From: Deinococcus indicus
Lineage (GTDB): Bacteria > Deinococcota > Deinococci > Deinococcales > Deinococcaceae
Direction: 5' to 3'
DNA length: 64,000 nt
NCBI RefSeq assembly: GCF_002198095.1
Contig: NZ_NHMK01000009.1
Span: 806,001-870,000, forward strand
Below, piece after piece: positions 33,592 to 42,911 of this stretch; position 1 is the first letter of the stretch; each line of letters opens with the position of its first letter. A program made the position numbers and the translations under genes. The notes beneath the pieces were generated by a model. The model was not told the DNA's origin and did not search any database. It was given only the letters and a program-made list of their open reading frames with translations.

Positions 33592-33688
33592 TACACTGAC
33601 CCTATCAGCGCACACAATCAGGAATGCGGGCCGGGTGAAGTCCGCAGCGCCAGGAGGCTGAACCGCACAGAAGGTTCAGCCTCCCTTT
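33592..33688 (+). ncRNA. Candidate small RNA with own promoter and terminator
   Basis: TACACT at 33592-33597 is followed by about 50 transcribed bases and then a perfect 12-bp hairpin, GGAGGCTGAACC (33653-33664) with GGTTCAGCCTCC (33673-33684), and CTTTCC. No credible ORF lies between. The predicted RNA starts near 33604 and is about 85 nt. The phrase GGGTGAAGTCCG recalls pieces of FMN and cobalamin riboswitches, but their remaining conserved parts are absent and no related gene follows. The rest of the 444-base gap (33337-33780) is the repeat and a leaderless promoter. Confidence 0.5.
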
Positions 33689-33780
33689 CCGTTCACCGGC
33701 CTTCGCCGCTCACCGGGCCGGCGGGGCGCGGCGGGATTGTCCTTAGCCGCCGCCGCGCCGCGCCTTCTATGCTGGGCGGC

Positions 33781-34623
33781 ATGACGTCAGACCGCACGCC
33801 CACACCCGCACCCCACTCCCTGCACGACCAGCACGTCCTCGTGACCGGCGCGACCGGCGGCATCGGCCTGATCACCGCGCGGGAACTCGCGGCTCGCGGC
33901 GCGCACGTCACCATCGTCGGCCGCGACCCGGAACGCACGCGCCGCGCCGCGCAGCAGACCGGCGCGCGCGACCACATCCTGGCGGACCTGTCGGAACTCG
34001 CGCAGACCCGCCGCGCCGCGCAGGAGTACGCCGACCGTCACGGCCGCCTGGACGTCCTGGTGAACAACGCCGGCGCCTTCAACGCCCGCCGCGCCGAGAC
34101 GCGCGAGGGCATCGAGCAGACCTGGGCGCTCAATCACCTCTCCCCCTTCCTGCTGACCCGTGAGCTGCTGCCGCTGCTGCGGGCCAGCGCCGCACCGCGT
34201 GTCGTCACGGTCGCTTCGGCCGCGCACGCCATGGGCCGCGTGCGGTTCGACGATCCGGAATTCCGGCGCGGGTACGGCGGGTGGGCCGCCTACGCGCAGA
34301 GCAAGCTGGCCAACATCCTGTTCGCGCGGGAACTCGCGCGGCGCGAACCCGGCATCCGCAGCAACAGCCTGCACCCCGGCATGGTCGCCACGGGTTTCGC
34401 GCACAACAACGGCGGGTGGGTCAGCCGGGCGTACCGCGTCGTGGACCGCTTCGCCATCACGGCCGAGCAGGGCGCGCAGACCAGCATTCACCTCGCCAGC
34501 ACCGACTCGGCCGTGTCGGGCGCGTACTTCAGCGAGTCCCGCGCCGTGACCCCCGCCCCGCAGGCGCAGGACGACGGCGCCGCGTTCCGCCTGTGGATCC
34601 TCAGCGAGGGTTACCTGGATTGA
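33781..34623 (+). CDS. Short-chain dehydrogenase/reductase
   Basis: 280 aa classical SDR. Cofactor motif TGATGGIG near residues 22-29, NNAG at VLVNNAGAF, catalytic Ser in VASAAHAMG and YAQSK (Tyr, Lys). The basic residue after beta-2 ([10 protein letters not shown]) suggests NADPH. The layout resembles the retinol-dehydrogenase/WWOX-like branch, and the substrate is unknown. Leaderless: ATG 33781 is 7 bases after TATGCT. It converges on the hypothetical gene at 34659. Confidence 0.9.
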   Translation: MTSDRTPTPAPHSLHDQHVLVTGATGGIGLITARELAARGAHVTIVGRDPERTRRAAQQTGARDHILADLSELAQTRRAAQEYADRHGRLDVLVNNAGAFNARRAETREGIEQTWALNHLSPFLLTRELLPLLRASAAPRVVTVASAAHAMGRVRFDDPEFRRGYGGWAAYAQSKLANILFARELARREPGIRSNSLHPGMVATGFAHNNGGWVSRAYRVVDRFAITAEQGAQTSIHLASTDSAVSGAYFSESRAVTPAPQAQDDGAAFRLWILSEGYLD

Positions 34624-34658
34624 ACGGGTGCGATTGAACGGGCGCGGGTGGCCTGCGC

Positions 34659-35567
34659 TCAGGCTTCGCGGATGTGGCCGTTCTTGACGAAGTCCTGCAC
34701 CATCACCTCGAGGTCGTGCAGGGCGACGTCCGAGCGCAGGGCGTACTCGGCGGGCGACAGGTTCTCGCCCAGCGCGCGCAGGAAGGCCAGTCCGGCCGGG
34801 CCGTGCTGCGCGCGGAAGGTCTGGTGCAGGCCCGTGATGGCGTTCAGGGCGTCGCGGCCGCGCAGGGTCATGGTGTACTGGTGGTGCGCCCAGCCGGCCA
34901 GACTGCGCGGCAGGATCAGCGTCTGCGGGCGCAGCGGGGCCGGGAACGCGCCCTCGTACGGGAGGCTGGCGGGCAGGGTGGCGATGATCTCGCCGCGCAG
35001 GTAGCAGACCGCGCCGGTCGGGCTGGCGTGCAGGCCCGTGAAGTCCTCCGTGAGGTTGAACTTCCAGGCGCGCGAACCGACGCCGCTCAGGACGTGGGCC
35101 AGGGTCGCCGGGAGCGGGTGGGCGCTGAGCGAGGCGCCCTGCTCGTACAGGCTCAGCAGTTCCCCGAGCGCCTGCTCGCCGGTGGCGGTCGCGGCGGCGG
35201 CCGTGACGGCGCGGCCCTCGAACAGCAGCGCGAAGGCGCTCTGCTCACCCAGCGTGGCGTGCAGGTACCCGAACCACGCCTGCTCGTGCAGGTACTTCAG
35301 GAACGCGTGCAGGTCGCAGAAGGCGTGCTGGAGTCCGGTGTGCGCGGGCGGCGCTTCCGGCAGGAACCGCGCCAGGAACGGCGCGGCGCCGGGGAACATG
35401 GGCCGCAGTTCCGGGACGCCCGGCGCGGCGGGATGCGGGCCGGGCCGTTCGGGGGCCGGGCCGGGCGGGGTGCCGGTCGGTTCGGTCATGGGAGCCTCGG
35501 GGGTGGGGTCGGGCGCGGGGTCGGCGGGACGTCCGTCGGGCCGGGCGGCGCGGCGCTTCTGTTTCAC
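34659..35567 (-). CDS. Conserved-looking hypothetical protein
   Basis: 302 aa, family not recognised. The first 50 residues are low-complexity Pro/Ala/Gly and likely disordered. The rest reads as a soluble alpha/beta domain with YLHEQAWFGYLHATLGEQ and ALLFEGRAVTAA, a pattern reminiscent of Deinococcus-Thermus proteins with a weak roadblock-like look, but I cannot assign it. GTG 35567 was chosen because GGAGGG lies 5 bases upstream; ATG 35489 is an alternative that would remove most of the Pro-rich part. It follows the gamma-carbonic anhydrase gene by 25 bases in the same direction, so probably one operon. Confidence 0.55.
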   Translation of the reverse strand: MKQKRRAARPDGRPADPAPDPTPEAPMTEPTGTPPGPAPERPGPHPAAPGVPELRPMFPGAAPFLARFLPEAPPAHTGLQHAFCDLHAFLKYLHEQAWFGYLHATLGEQSAFALLFEGRAVTAAAATATGEQALGELLSLYEQGASLSAHPLPATLAHVLSGVGSRAWKFNLTEDFTGLHASPTGAVCYLRGEIIATLPASLPYEGAFPAPLRPQTLILPRSLAGWAHHQYTMTLRGRDALNAITGLHQTFRAQHGPAGLAFLRALGENLSPAEYALRSDVALHDLEVMVQDFVKNGHIREA

Positions 35568-35592
35568 GCGGCCCTCCGGGCGCCCCGCAGGG

Positions 35593-36177
35593 TCACAGGC
35601 CGTCCACGCGCGACAGCACCTGCGCGGCGTCGGGGGCGCTGGCCACGTCCGGGGCGGTGCCGTCCGCGTCGTCGGGCAGCAGGACCAGTCCGTGGCGGAA
35701 GCGGGCGGCGGTCTGCACGTACCGCGCCGCGTTGCCGCCGCCCGGCGCGGGCCGCACGACCCGCGCGGGAATGCCGACGGCCAGCATGCCGTCCGGGACG
35801 TGCACGCCCTCCGGCAGGACCGCGCCGGCCCCCAGGACCGCGCCGGCCCCCAGGCTGGAGCCGCTGAGCATGACGGCGCCCATGCCGACCAGACTGCCGG
35901 GACCGCAGATGGCGCCGTGCACGATGGCGCGGTGCCCGACCGTGACGTGATCGGTCAGGATGCAGGGCCAGCCGGCGTCGGTGTGCAGGACCGCGCCGTC
36001 CTGGACGTTGCAGGACGGGCCGACCGTGATGGCCTCGAGGTCGCCGCGCAGCACGGCGCCGAACCAGACGCTGGCGTGCGCGGCGACCGTGACCTGACCG
36101 ATGATGTCGGCGCTGGGCGCGGTGAACGCGGTGGGGTGAATGTGGGGGACGTGCCCGTCCAGGGCGTAGCGCGGCAT
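35593..36177 (-). CDS. Gamma-carbonic anhydrase family protein (left-handed beta-helix)
   Basis: 194 aa. Hexapeptide-repeat fold: VWFGAVLRGDLEAITVG, NVQDGAVLHTD and HVTVGHRAIVHG supply the trimer-interface Zn ligands (three His). A C-terminal helix follows. Members hydrate CO2 or act as metal-binding acyltransferase relatives; YrdA/PaaY-like proteins also belong here, so activity is not certain. A GAGAVLGAGAVL doublet reflects an 18-base tandem duplication in the gene. ATG 36177 has GGAGGA 9 bases upstream. A TAGGCT box near 36285 would give a leader of about 100 bases that can fold into a CCGCGTGTG/CACACGCGG stem. Confidence 0.85.
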   Translation of the reverse strand: MPRYALDGHVPHIHPTAFTAPSADIIGQVTVAAHASVWFGAVLRGDLEAITVGPSCNVQDGAVLHTDAGWPCILTDHVTVGHRAIVHGAICGPGSLVGMGAVMLSGSSLGAGAVLGAGAVLPEGVHVPDGMLAVGIPARVVRPAPGGGNAARYVQTAARFRHGLVLLPDDADGTAPDVASAPDAAQVLSRVDGL

Positions 36178-36371
36178 GCAGTCTTCCTCCGGGAAGCCGC
36201 GTGTGCGGGGGCCGCTCCGGCGCAGGGGCCCGGAGGCTTCGGCTGTGGCACACACGCGGCGTTGAACTGGGTGTCAGCCTAGCATGACCCTGCCGTCAGC
36301 GCGCCGCTGGCGGGGGCGCGGGCCGCGCGGGCGGGGGCGCAGATTTGCACACCGCCGCGCGGAAGTCATGC

Positions 36372-36465
36372 GATAATGCAGCGGTCTCAAAATTCGCGTC
36401 ATCTGTTGGGTCTGACCCAGAGGGTGGGATACCAGGCAGCGGATTCTTGAGATGCAAGGAGAGTT
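36372..36465 (+). promoter_or_regulatory. Cold-shock gene promoter and long 5' leader
   Basis: GATAAT at 36372-36377 preceded by TGC (extended -10 form). Transcription from here gives a leader of about 82 bases before the csp ATG, unlike the leaderless neighbours. The leader contains a TGGGTCTGACCCA inverted repeat and AAGGAGAG at the ribosome site. Long leaders are a known cold-regulation feature of csp mRNAs. Confidence 0.6.
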
Positions 36466-36732
36466 ATGGCTCAAGGTCGAGTGAAGTGGTTCAACGTTGA
36501 AAAAGGCTACGGATTCATCGAGCACCCCGGCAACCCCGACGTGTTCGTGCACTACAGCGCCATCCAGAGCGGCGGCTTCCGCAAGCTCAACGAGGGCGAC
36601 GAGGTGGAGTTCGAGGTGGAAGCCGGTCAGGGCAGCAAGGGCCCGCAGGCCAAGAACGTGGTCGTCACCAACGCCGCGCCCGCCCCGATGGGCGGCGGCA
36701 TGGGCGGCAACCGCGGCGGCAGCCGCTGGTAA
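36466..36732 (+). CDS. Cold-shock domain protein (CspA family)
   Basis: 88 aa single-stranded nucleic-acid-binding OB fold. RNP1 is KGYGFI and RNP2 is VFVHYS, both intact. The C-terminal 20 residues are Gly/Met/Arg-rich ([14 protein letters not shown]), longer than the 66-70 aa of enteric Csp proteins and typical of a flexible RNA-binding tail. Acts as RNA chaperone. ATG 36466 has GGAGAG 4-5 bases upstream. A short GGCTCC/GGAGCC hairpin follows at about 36745-36761. Confidence 0.95.
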   Translation: MAQGRVKWFNVEKGYGFIEHPGNPDVFVHYSAIQSGGFRKLNEGDEVEFEVEAGQGSKGPQAKNVVVTNAAPAPMGGGMGGNRGGSRW

Positions 36733-36913
36733 TGTCCCGCCCAGGGCTCCCGCGCGGAGCCTGAGCGGACACCCCACCCACCCTTTCTTTCAGCATTGAC
36801 CCCAGCAGCGGACGCGTCGTCGTCCGCTGTCTGCATGAAGGGGCGCTGCCGGCAGGACCGGGCCGGCGCAGGTGCGTCCGCGCGCCGGCCGCGCAGCCCG
36901 TAGCATGGCGGGC

Positions 36914-38119
36914 ATGAGTGACCCCGTCTCCCTGTCCAAGGACCGCCCGGCTGCCGCCCCGGACTCCGGCACGCCTCTCGGCCGGCACGCCGCCGCGCCC
37001 GCGACAGGCATCCACTCAGGGCACGCGGCGGACGGCACACAGGCCGCGCCGGTCGTGACGACCTACCCGGTGTCGTTCACGGGGTCGGCAGGCGAGTACT
37101 TCCGGCTGTGGATCGTGAACGCGGCGCTGACGGTCGTGACGCTGGGGCTGTACCTGCCGTGGGCGCGGGTGCGCAACCGGCAGTACTTCTACGGGCACAC
37201 CTGGGTGGACGGCCACAACTTCGAGTACCGGGCCGATCCGCGCCGCCTGCTGCGCTCGTACCTGCTGGTGGGCGCGCTGTTCCTGGCCTACGTGCTGACC
37301 AGCGAGAGCGAGAGCCTGGGCTGGGTGTCGGTCCTGATCGCCCTGCTGTTCCTGGGGTTGTACCCGTGGCTGGTGGCGCAGTCCATGCGCTTCCAGGCGG
37401 TGAACACCGTGCACCGGGGCCTGCGCTTTCACTTCGACGGCCGCGTGCGGGACGCCTACGTGGCGTACGGCGCCGCGAACGTGGCGGCGGCCGTATCCGG
37501 GGGGCTGGCGCTGCCGTGGGCGTGGTTCATGCAGCGCCGTTACCAGCTGGACCACCTGCGGTACGGGTCGGCACGCGGTCTGTTCCGGGGGGACGTGGCG
37601 CCCATGTACCTGATCGCGCTGACGGCCCTGGGGGTGATGGCCGGGGCGGGGCTGCTGCTGGGCGTACCGGCAGTCGTGGCAGTGGTGGCCTGGATGGCCG
37701 CCCAGGGCTTCGAGCTGGACAGCCTGAACTGGATGGGTGCGGGCCTCTTCGGCGTGTTCTTCGTCGCGGCGGCGTACGTGATCCTGCTGGTGTTGCAGGG
37801 CGTGGTGTGGCAGTACGTGCGGGCGGCGACCATGCGGTACGTGCTGAACAGCGCCGAACTGGGCGGCGTGGTCCGCACGGGCGCGACCTTCAACCCGTGG
37901 CGGGTGGTGTGGATCAGCGTGTCGAACGGCGTGGCGCAGCTGCTCACGCTGGGGCTGGCGACCCCCTGGGCGGACATCCGCCGCAGCCGCTACCTGCTGC
38001 AGGGCGTGACCGTGCGGGCCATCGCGCCCCTGGACGAGTTCGCGGGCAGCGCGGGCGGGCCGGAGTCGGCGCTGGGCGAGGCGGCCACCGAACTGCTGGA
38101 CATCGGGCTGGGGTTCTGA
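36914..38119 (+). CDS. DUF898 (YjgN-like) membrane protein
   Basis: 401 aa, about eight membrane helices in two similar halves. Each half carries the family phrase: LTVVTLGLYLPWARVRNRQYFYGHT, and LLTLGLATPWADIRRSRYLLQG at the end. The N-terminal 45 residues are Ala/Pro-rich and cytoplasmic. Function unknown; these proteins are frequently encoded next to an M48 protease, as here (2-base gap). ATG 36914 lies 7 bases after TAGCAT. ATG 36905 is the only close alternative but overlaps the -10 box. Confidence 0.85.
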   Translation: MSDPVSLSKDRPAAAPDSGTPLGRHAAAPATGIHSGHAADGTQAAPVVTTYPVSFTGSAGEYFRLWIVNAALTVVTLGLYLPWARVRNRQYFYGHTWVDGHNFEYRADPRRLLRSYLLVGALFLAYVLTSESESLGWVSVLIALLFLGLYPWLVAQSMRFQAVNTVHRGLRFHFDGRVRDAYVAYGAANVAAAVSGGLALPWAWFMQRRYQLDHLRYGSARGLFRGDVAPMYLIALTALGVMAGAGLLLGVPAVVAVVAWMAAQGFELDSLNWMGAGLFGVFFVAAAYVILLVLQGVVWQYVRAATMRYVLNSAELGGVVRTGATFNPWRVVWISVSNGVAQLLTLGLATPWADIRRSRYLLQGVTVRAIAPLDEFAGSAGGPESALGEAATELLDIGLGF

Positions 38120-38121
38120 GG

Positions 38122-39189
38122 ATGCCGGGCGGCGACTCGTGGCCCGAGGTGCCGGGCGTGTTCTTCGACGGTCGCAGCAGCCGCGACCACCCGGCCACGC
38201 TGCACCTGGAACCGGACGGCGTGCGGCTACGGCTGGCGGGCCGCGCCGACCACCACTGGCGCGCGGCCGACGTGACCGTGGACCCGGCGCTGCCCGGCGT
38301 GCGCCGCGCCCTGTCGTTCCCGGACGGCAGCCGGTTCGAGACGGCCGAGCACGCCACCGTCCGCGCCTGGGAGACCCGGCACGGCCGCAACCGCCTGCTG
38401 GGCGGCGTGGCCCGCCTGGAGGCCAGCTGGGGCGCGGCGCTCGGCGCGGTCGCCGTGACCGGGGCGCTGCTGTGGGGGTTCGTGACCTTCGGCCTGCCGG
38501 CCCTGGCGCGTCAGGCGGCGGCCGTGACCCCGCAGGGCGTGCTGGCCTCGTTCGACCGGGAGGCGATGCGGGTGCTGGAAGGTCAGGACCTGATCGGCCC
38601 GAGCGGACTGAGCGCGGCGCGGCAGGCGCAGTTGCAGGCGGCGTTCCGGGATGTGAGCGGCTGGGCGGGCGGTGGGTACGGGTACCGGCTGCTGCTGCGC
38701 GACGGCGAGCCGGCGGGAGGCGTCGGGATGGGCGCGAATGCGTTCGCGTTGCCGAACGGCACGGTCGTCATGACCGATCAGCTCGTCGCGCTGGCCCGCA
38801 GTGACCGGGAACTGATCGGGGTGCTGGCGCACGAGGCGGGGCACGTCACGCAGCGGCACGGGCTGGCCAGCGTGTATCAGGCGCTGGGCCTGAGCCTGAT
38901 CGTCACGGCCCTGACCGGGGACGTGGTCAGCGCGTCCACCTTCGCGGCGGCGGTGCCGGTGGCACTCGTGCAGGGCGGGTACTCGCGGGCCGCCGAGACG
39001 CAGTCCGACGCGGTGGCCGCCCGCTACCTGCTGGAACGCTACGGCACCACGCGGCCCCTCCAGACCATCCTGGCGCGGCTGGAATCGGCGGAGGGAGGTG
39101 CGGACGGCCTGCCGGACCTGCTGAGCACGCACCCCGGCACGGCCGCCCGCATCGAGCACCTGCGGCAGCTGGAGGACGCCGCCCGCTGA
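38122..39189 (+). CDS. M48-family zinc metalloprotease
   Basis: 355 aa. Zinc motif HEAGH (His237, Glu238, His241) and third ligand Glu292 in [14 protein letters not shown]. Domain order: an N-terminal cytoplasmic beta domain (about 1-85), one membrane helix ([19 protein letters not shown]), then the peptidase domain with further hydrophobic segments around 250-285. Related to BepA/Oma1-type quality-control proteases. It probably works with the DUF898 protein; ATG 38122 starts 2 bases after that gene's stop. Confidence 0.9.
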   Translation: MPGGDSWPEVPGVFFDGRSSRDHPATLHLEPDGVRLRLAGRADHHWRAADVTVDPALPGVRRALSFPDGSRFETAEHATVRAWETRHGRNRLLGGVARLEASWGAALGAVAVTGALLWGFVTFGLPALARQAAAVTPQGVLASFDREAMRVLEGQDLIGPSGLSAARQAQLQAAFRDVSGWAGGGYGYRLLLRDGEPAGGVGMGANAFALPNGTVVMTDQLVALARSDRELIGVLAHEAGHVTQRHGLASVYQALGLSLIVTALTGDVVSASTFAAAVPVALVQGGYSRAAETQSDAVAARYLLERYGTTRPLQTILARLESAEGGADGLPDLLSTHPGTAARIEHLRQLEDAAR

Positions 39190-39269
39190 CCCGGCCCCGG
39201 CGTGTGGCCCGCTGCCGGTCAGTCGGAGGGGCACAGATGCGCGGGCCGTCATGCACTACGCTCTGGGGC

Positions 39270-39860
39270 GTGAAGTTCACGGTTCTGTCCACCAGTCTCG
39301 ACCCGGAAAGCCGCAGCGCGTGGTTGTGCACCCTGGCTGCCGCGCAGTTGCGGGCGCAGGGGCACGAGGTCACGTTCCTCGACCTGCGGACCGACCCGCT
39401 GCCGCCCTTCGACAACGTGCAGGGCGCCGGCGGCTGCTACGACCACCCGAACGCCGCGCGTTACCACGCGGCCGTGGCGGGCGCGGACGGCGTGTTCCTG
39501 GGCGTACCCGTGTACAACTGGGGCCTGGGGTCCGGCGCGAAAGCGCTGGTGGAACTGACCGGCAGCAGCGACGAGGCGCGCGGCCTGCACGGCGCGTGGT
39601 TCGACCGGCCCGTCACGTTCCTGGTGTCCGGCGGGCTGGACCACGGCTACCTGAGTCATGGGGCGTTCGCGTTCGGGCTGATGGTGGATTTCCGCTGCGT
39701 GGTGAACCCGCACTTCGTGTACGCCACGTCCGCCCACTGGGACGCGCCGGGCGTGCCGGGCGAGTGGCTGCGCGCGCGGCTGGCCCGCACCGTGGACCGG
39801 GGCGTGGACCTGTCGGAGCGGCTCTCGGGGCGCGACTACGCCAGCGCGTGGGAACTGTGA
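39270..39860 (+). CDS. NADPH-dependent FMN reductase-like flavoprotein
   Basis: 196 aa flavodoxin-like fold. FMN-binding loop [14 protein letters not shown] at the N-terminus, with the 'SlrpgSrs' type signature, and [20 protein letters not shown], the 'p.Y..s.sg.lK...D' signature of the family. Reduces FMN or quinone-like acceptors with NAD(P)H. GTG 39270 lies 7 bases after TACGCT (leaderless). Overlaps the pseudouridine synthase gene by 4 bases. Confidence 0.82.
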   Translation: MKFTVLSTSLDPESRSAWLCTLAAAQLRAQGHEVTFLDLRTDPLPPFDNVQGAGGCYDHPNAARYHAAVAGADGVFLGVPVYNWGLGSGAKALVELTGSSDEARGLHGAWFDRPVTFLVSGGLDHGYLSHGAFAFGLMVDFRCVVNPHFVYATSAHWDAPGVPGEWLRARLARTVDRGVDLSERLSGRDYASAWEL

Positions 39861-40621
39861 CCGCGCCCGCCCGCACCGCGCCGCTCCTGCCGCCCACGGA
39901 ACGCCCGCGCGTGATCCTGGAACACCCGGACTTCTACGTGGTGCACAAGCCGGCGCTGTGGCTCACGCACCCGGTCCGGGCGCGGGTAGAGGTGCCGGAC
40001 CTGCTGACGTTCATGCAACGCACGACCGGCGAGGCGGACCTCGCGCCGCCGCACCGCCTGGACCGAGAGACGAGCGGCGCGCAGGTCCTGACCCGCGACC
40101 GCGAGGCCGCGCAGCGATTCTTCACGCTGTTCAAGACGCACTTGGTCGGCAAGACGTACCTGGCGGTCGTACACGGCACCCCCGACTGGGAGCGGCGCAC
40201 GCTGGACGCCCCGCTCGGCGACCTGGGACTGGGCGGCGCGAACCGCATCAGCATCCGGCAGGGGGTCGTGCCGGACGGCAAGCCCGCCGTGACCGACTTC
40301 CGGGTGGTGGCCCGCCGCGCCGGGCACGCCCTGATCGAGGCGTACCCCCGCAGCGGGCGGCTGCACCAGATCCGCGCGCACCTGTCGCACCTGGGCCTGC
40401 CGATGGTGGGCGACAAGATCTACGGCCGCGACCCCGACGTGTTCCTGACGTTCATGGAGACCGGGCAGACGCCGGAACTCACGGCGCGGCTGGGACTGGC
40501 GCGTCAGGCGCTGCACGCGGCGCGCGTGGCGTTCCCGTGGGCCGCCACGCAGGTCGTGGCTGAGGTGCCGCTCGCCCCGGACCTCCAGGCGTACTGGGAC
40601 GCCCTGCCAGACACGCCCTGA
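39857..40621 (+). CDS. RluA-family RNA pseudouridine synthase
   Basis: 254 aa. The catalytic HRLDRETSG motif with its Asp is present, as are [24 protein letters not shown] and GDKIYG, all standard for RluA/TruC. There is no S4 domain at the N-terminus, so it is of the short TruC/RluA type, and the target RNA (tRNA or 23S) cannot be told. A longer-than-usual C-terminal insertion ([19 protein letters not shown]) is present. GTG 39857 overlaps the preceding TGA (GTGA), so it is translationally coupled to the flavoprotein. Confidence 0.9.
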   Translation: MTAPARTAPLLPPTERPRVILEHPDFYVVHKPALWLTHPVRARVEVPDLLTFMQRTTGEADLAPPHRLDRETSGAQVLTRDREAAQRFFTLFKTHLVGKTYLAVVHGTPDWERRTLDAPLGDLGLGGANRISIRQGVVPDGKPAVTDFRVVARRAGHALIEAYPRSGRLHQIRAHLSHLGLPMVGDKIYGRDPDVFLTFMETGQTPELTARLGLARQALHAARVAFPWAATQVVAEVPLAPDLQAYWDALPDTP

Positions 40622-40705
40622 TCCGCAAGAGTGGCGCGCCCGGTCCGGCAGCGCCGCCCGTTTGCGTGCGGGTGCCGGCCGGGCGGCCCGTATACTCGCC
40701 GCATC

Positions 40706-41959
40706 ATGATTGCCTCTCCTCCTGCTGCCCCGCGCGTGAGCCCGTGGGTGCTGTCCGCGTTCTGGTTCGGCACGGCGTTCCACTGGCTGCTGCTGCTGCT
40801 GGTCCTGATGCCCGCCAACGTCCTCGAGTTCGTCGGCCCGGACCGCAAGGGCACGTACGTGGGCGCCCTGACAGCCATCGGCGCGGTCATGGCGCTCGTC
40901 ATTCCGCCGCTGGTGGGCGCGCACAGCGACCGCACCGGGCGGCGCGTGCCGTACCTGCGGCTGGGCGTGGGCGTGAACATCGCGGGACTGGCCGTCATGG
41001 GGGGCGCCGTGACCCTGCTGAGCGGCATGACGGGCTTCTGGGTGTACGTACTGGGGTTCCTGCTCGTGCAGTTCGGCAACAACTACGCCACCGCGCCGTA
41101 CTCGGCCCTGATTCCGCAACTCGTTCCGACCGAGCAGCGCGGCCGGTACAGCGGCGTGATGGGCATGCTCCAGGCGGCCGGACAGCTGCTCGGCGCGGTC
41201 AGCGCCTTCGTGGTCGGGACGCTGGGGTTGCCGTCCATGGTGTCGTTCGTGCTGATCGCCGCGTTCCTGCTCGTGCCGGCCCTCGTGACGATGCGCGGCG
41301 TGCCGGACGACGCCCGCCCCGCCCCGTCCGGCACGCAACCCGCGCCGTGGCAGTCGCTGTTCGCGTACAGGCCGTTCCTGTGGGTGTTCGTCACGCGCGT
41401 CCTGTTCGCGCTGGGTCAGTACTCGGTGCAGCCCTTCCTGCAGTTCTACAACGCCGACGTGCTGGGCCAGAAGGACCCGGCCACCTCGAACTCGATCATG
41501 CTGGCGTGCATCATCGTGGCGAGCATCGTCTCGGCCCTGATCGGCGGGCGGATCAGTGACCGGGTGGGCCGCAAACCCGTCATCTACGTCGCCGGGACGA
41601 CCATGGCCGTCGCCGCGCTGCTGCTGCTGATCGTGCCGGGCTTCGGGGCGGCGCTGCTGCTGGCCGTGGTGTTCGGGCTGGGCTTCGGGGCGTTCACCAG
41701 CGTGGACTGGGCGCTGGGCAGCGACGCCATGCCCAGCGACACCAGCTTCGCGCGGGACATGGGCATCTGGCACGTGGCGTTCGTGGCGCCGCAGTTCATC
41801 GGCGGGCCGCAGGGCGCGCTGCTCGACTGGGGGAACGCGCAGGGCGACAACCTGGGGTACACGCTGGTGTTCGGCGTGGCCGCCGCGTTCTTCATCCTGG
41901 GCGTGCTGCTCGTCCGGAACGTACCGGACCACCAGTCGACCCGGCCCGTCACGACCTGA
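40706..41959 (+). CDS. MFS transporter
   Basis: 417 aa, 12 helices. Motif A-like loops are in both halves ([17 protein letters not shown] and [17 protein letters not shown]). Aromatic residues in helix 1 ([11 protein letters not shown]) and the family placement resemble GPH/sugar-transporter-like or lysosomal-glycoside-type MFS rather than drug pumps, but the substrate is unknown. Leaderless: TATACT at 40691-40696, ATG 40706. No partner genes. Confidence 0.85.
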   Translation: MIASPPAAPRVSPWVLSAFWFGTAFHWLLLLLVLMPANVLEFVGPDRKGTYVGALTAIGAVMALVIPPLVGAHSDRTGRRVPYLRLGVGVNIAGLAVMGGAVTLLSGMTGFWVYVLGFLLVQFGNNYATAPYSALIPQLVPTEQRGRYSGVMGMLQAAGQLLGAVSAFVVGTLGLPSMVSFVLIAAFLLVPALVTMRGVPDDARPAPSGTQPAPWQSLFAYRPFLWVFVTRVLFALGQYSVQPFLQFYNADVLGQKDPATSNSIMLACIIVASIVSALIGGRISDRVGRKPVIYVAGTTMAVAALLLLIVPGFGAALLLAVVFGLGFGAFTSVDWALGSDAMPSDTSFARDMGIWHVAFVAPQFIGGPQGALLDWGNAQGDNLGYTLVFGVAAAFFILGVLLVRNVPDHQSTRPVTT

Positions 41960-42050
41960 GACAAACGGCCGCCTGTCACGTCGAAGACCCGCACCCCGCC
42001 TCTGTGACCGCATCCGCCGGCATCGAATCAATTGAAGTCTATGAACCTGC

Positions 42051-42083
42051 GCGCGGCCCGGACCTCCCACGTCCGGGCCGCGC
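42051..42083. terminator. 13-bp hairpin downstream of the MFS gene
   Basis: GCGCGGCCCGGAC pairs with GTCCGGGCCGCGC around a 7-base loop, followed by TTCC. It terminates the MFS transcript. The 328-base gap (41960-42287) otherwise holds a family A fragment and a leaderless start. Confidence 0.7.
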
Positions 42084-42093
42084 TTCCATCCCG

Positions 42094-42180
42094 TGGATTC
42101 CGTCGGTTTCGTTGACAACGGGGCAGCGGCTCTCCGGAGCTGGGGGGGATCTCCAAGAACCCTGCAAGCGGAGTCCGGAG
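42094..42180 (-). repeat. Dispersed repeat family A, copy 6 (degenerate)
   Basis: Starts GGATTCCGTCGGTTTCGTTG like copies 4 and 5, has GCTCTCCGGAGC as its inner hairpin and ends in GCGGAGTCCGGA. The middle block common to the other copies is deleted. Confidence 0.6.
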
Positions 42181-42287
42181 CGTGTCCTCACGCGGCGTGC
42201 AGCGTTCCTTCAGGGTGGGTTGCGGCAGGGTTCACACGGTGGGCGACCTCCCAGTCCGCCGGGCCGGGCACATGACAGGGTGCGGGC

Positions 42288-42803
42288 ATGACCAACCACA
42301 CTGCCGCCGACCACGCCGCCCCCACCCGCCAGGAGGCCGTGAAGACTCTCGCGGCGATGATCAAGGAAGTGCATTTCGCCATGCTGACCGTGCAGACCGC
42401 CGACGGGCACCTGCACGCGCACCCGATGACCACGCAGCAGGTCGAGTTCGACGGCGACATCTGGTTCATCGGCGGCAAGGACACCGAGCAGGTCCGGGAC
42501 ATGGCGGCCCGCCCGCAGGTGAACGTCAGTTACTCCAACCCCGACAAGGGCGTGTACGTCAGCGTGAACGGCACCGCGCAACTCGTCGAGGACCGCGCGA
42601 AACTCGACGAACTCTGGAGCGACTTCTACCAGACGTACTTCCCGCAGGGTAAGGAAGACCCGAACATCCAGCTGATCCAGATTCACGCGAACGGCGCCGA
42701 GTACTGGGAAGGCAACGGCAAGATCCGCAGCCTGCTGGAATTCGCGAAGGGACTGGTCGGCGGGAAGCCCGACATGGGCGAGAACGAAACCGTTCGTCTC
42801 TGA
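42288..42803 (+). CDS. Pyridoxamine-phosphate-oxidase-like general stress protein
   Basis: 171 aa split-barrel flavin-binding fold of the GSP26 (YdaG-like) group: MLTVQTADGHLHAHPM, DIWFIGGKDTEQVRDM, VNVSYSNPDKGVYVSVNG and WSDFYQTYFPQGK. Members bind FMN or F420 and are linked to stress; the true reaction is unknown. ATG 42288 follows a weak CAGGGT -10 box by 7 bases, so it is probably leaderless. Confidence 0.85.
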   Translation: MTNHTAADHAAPTRQEAVKTLAAMIKEVHFAMLTVQTADGHLHAHPMTTQQVEFDGDIWFIGGKDTEQVRDMAARPQVNVSYSNPDKGVYVSVNGTAQLVEDRAKLDELWSDFYQTYFPQGKEDPNIQLIQIHANGAEYWEGNGKIRSLLEFAKGLVGGKPDMGENETVRL

Positions 42804-42847
42804 CCGGCTGCGTCCTGACAGCAGCAGTTCAGAGATAAGCGCGGAAC

Positions 42848-42888
42848 GGACTCCGGAAGAGTGGGCAGATACCCACCTTCCAGAGTCC
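42848..42888. terminator. Bidirectional terminator between convergent genes
   Basis: GGACTC, GGAAG and GTGGG blocks pair with CCCAC, CTTCC and GAGTCC around CAGATA. It lies between the stop of the PNPOx-like gene and the stop of the minus-strand Skp-like gene. Confidence 0.75.
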
Positions 42889-42911
42889 GCTCCATTGTTC
42901 GGTCGCGCCGC

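Noticed and set aside
33620..33665. FMN or cobalamin riboswitch
   Set aside because: Only GGGTGAAGTCC matches. The other conserved boxes are missing and the next gene is an SDR with its own promoter.
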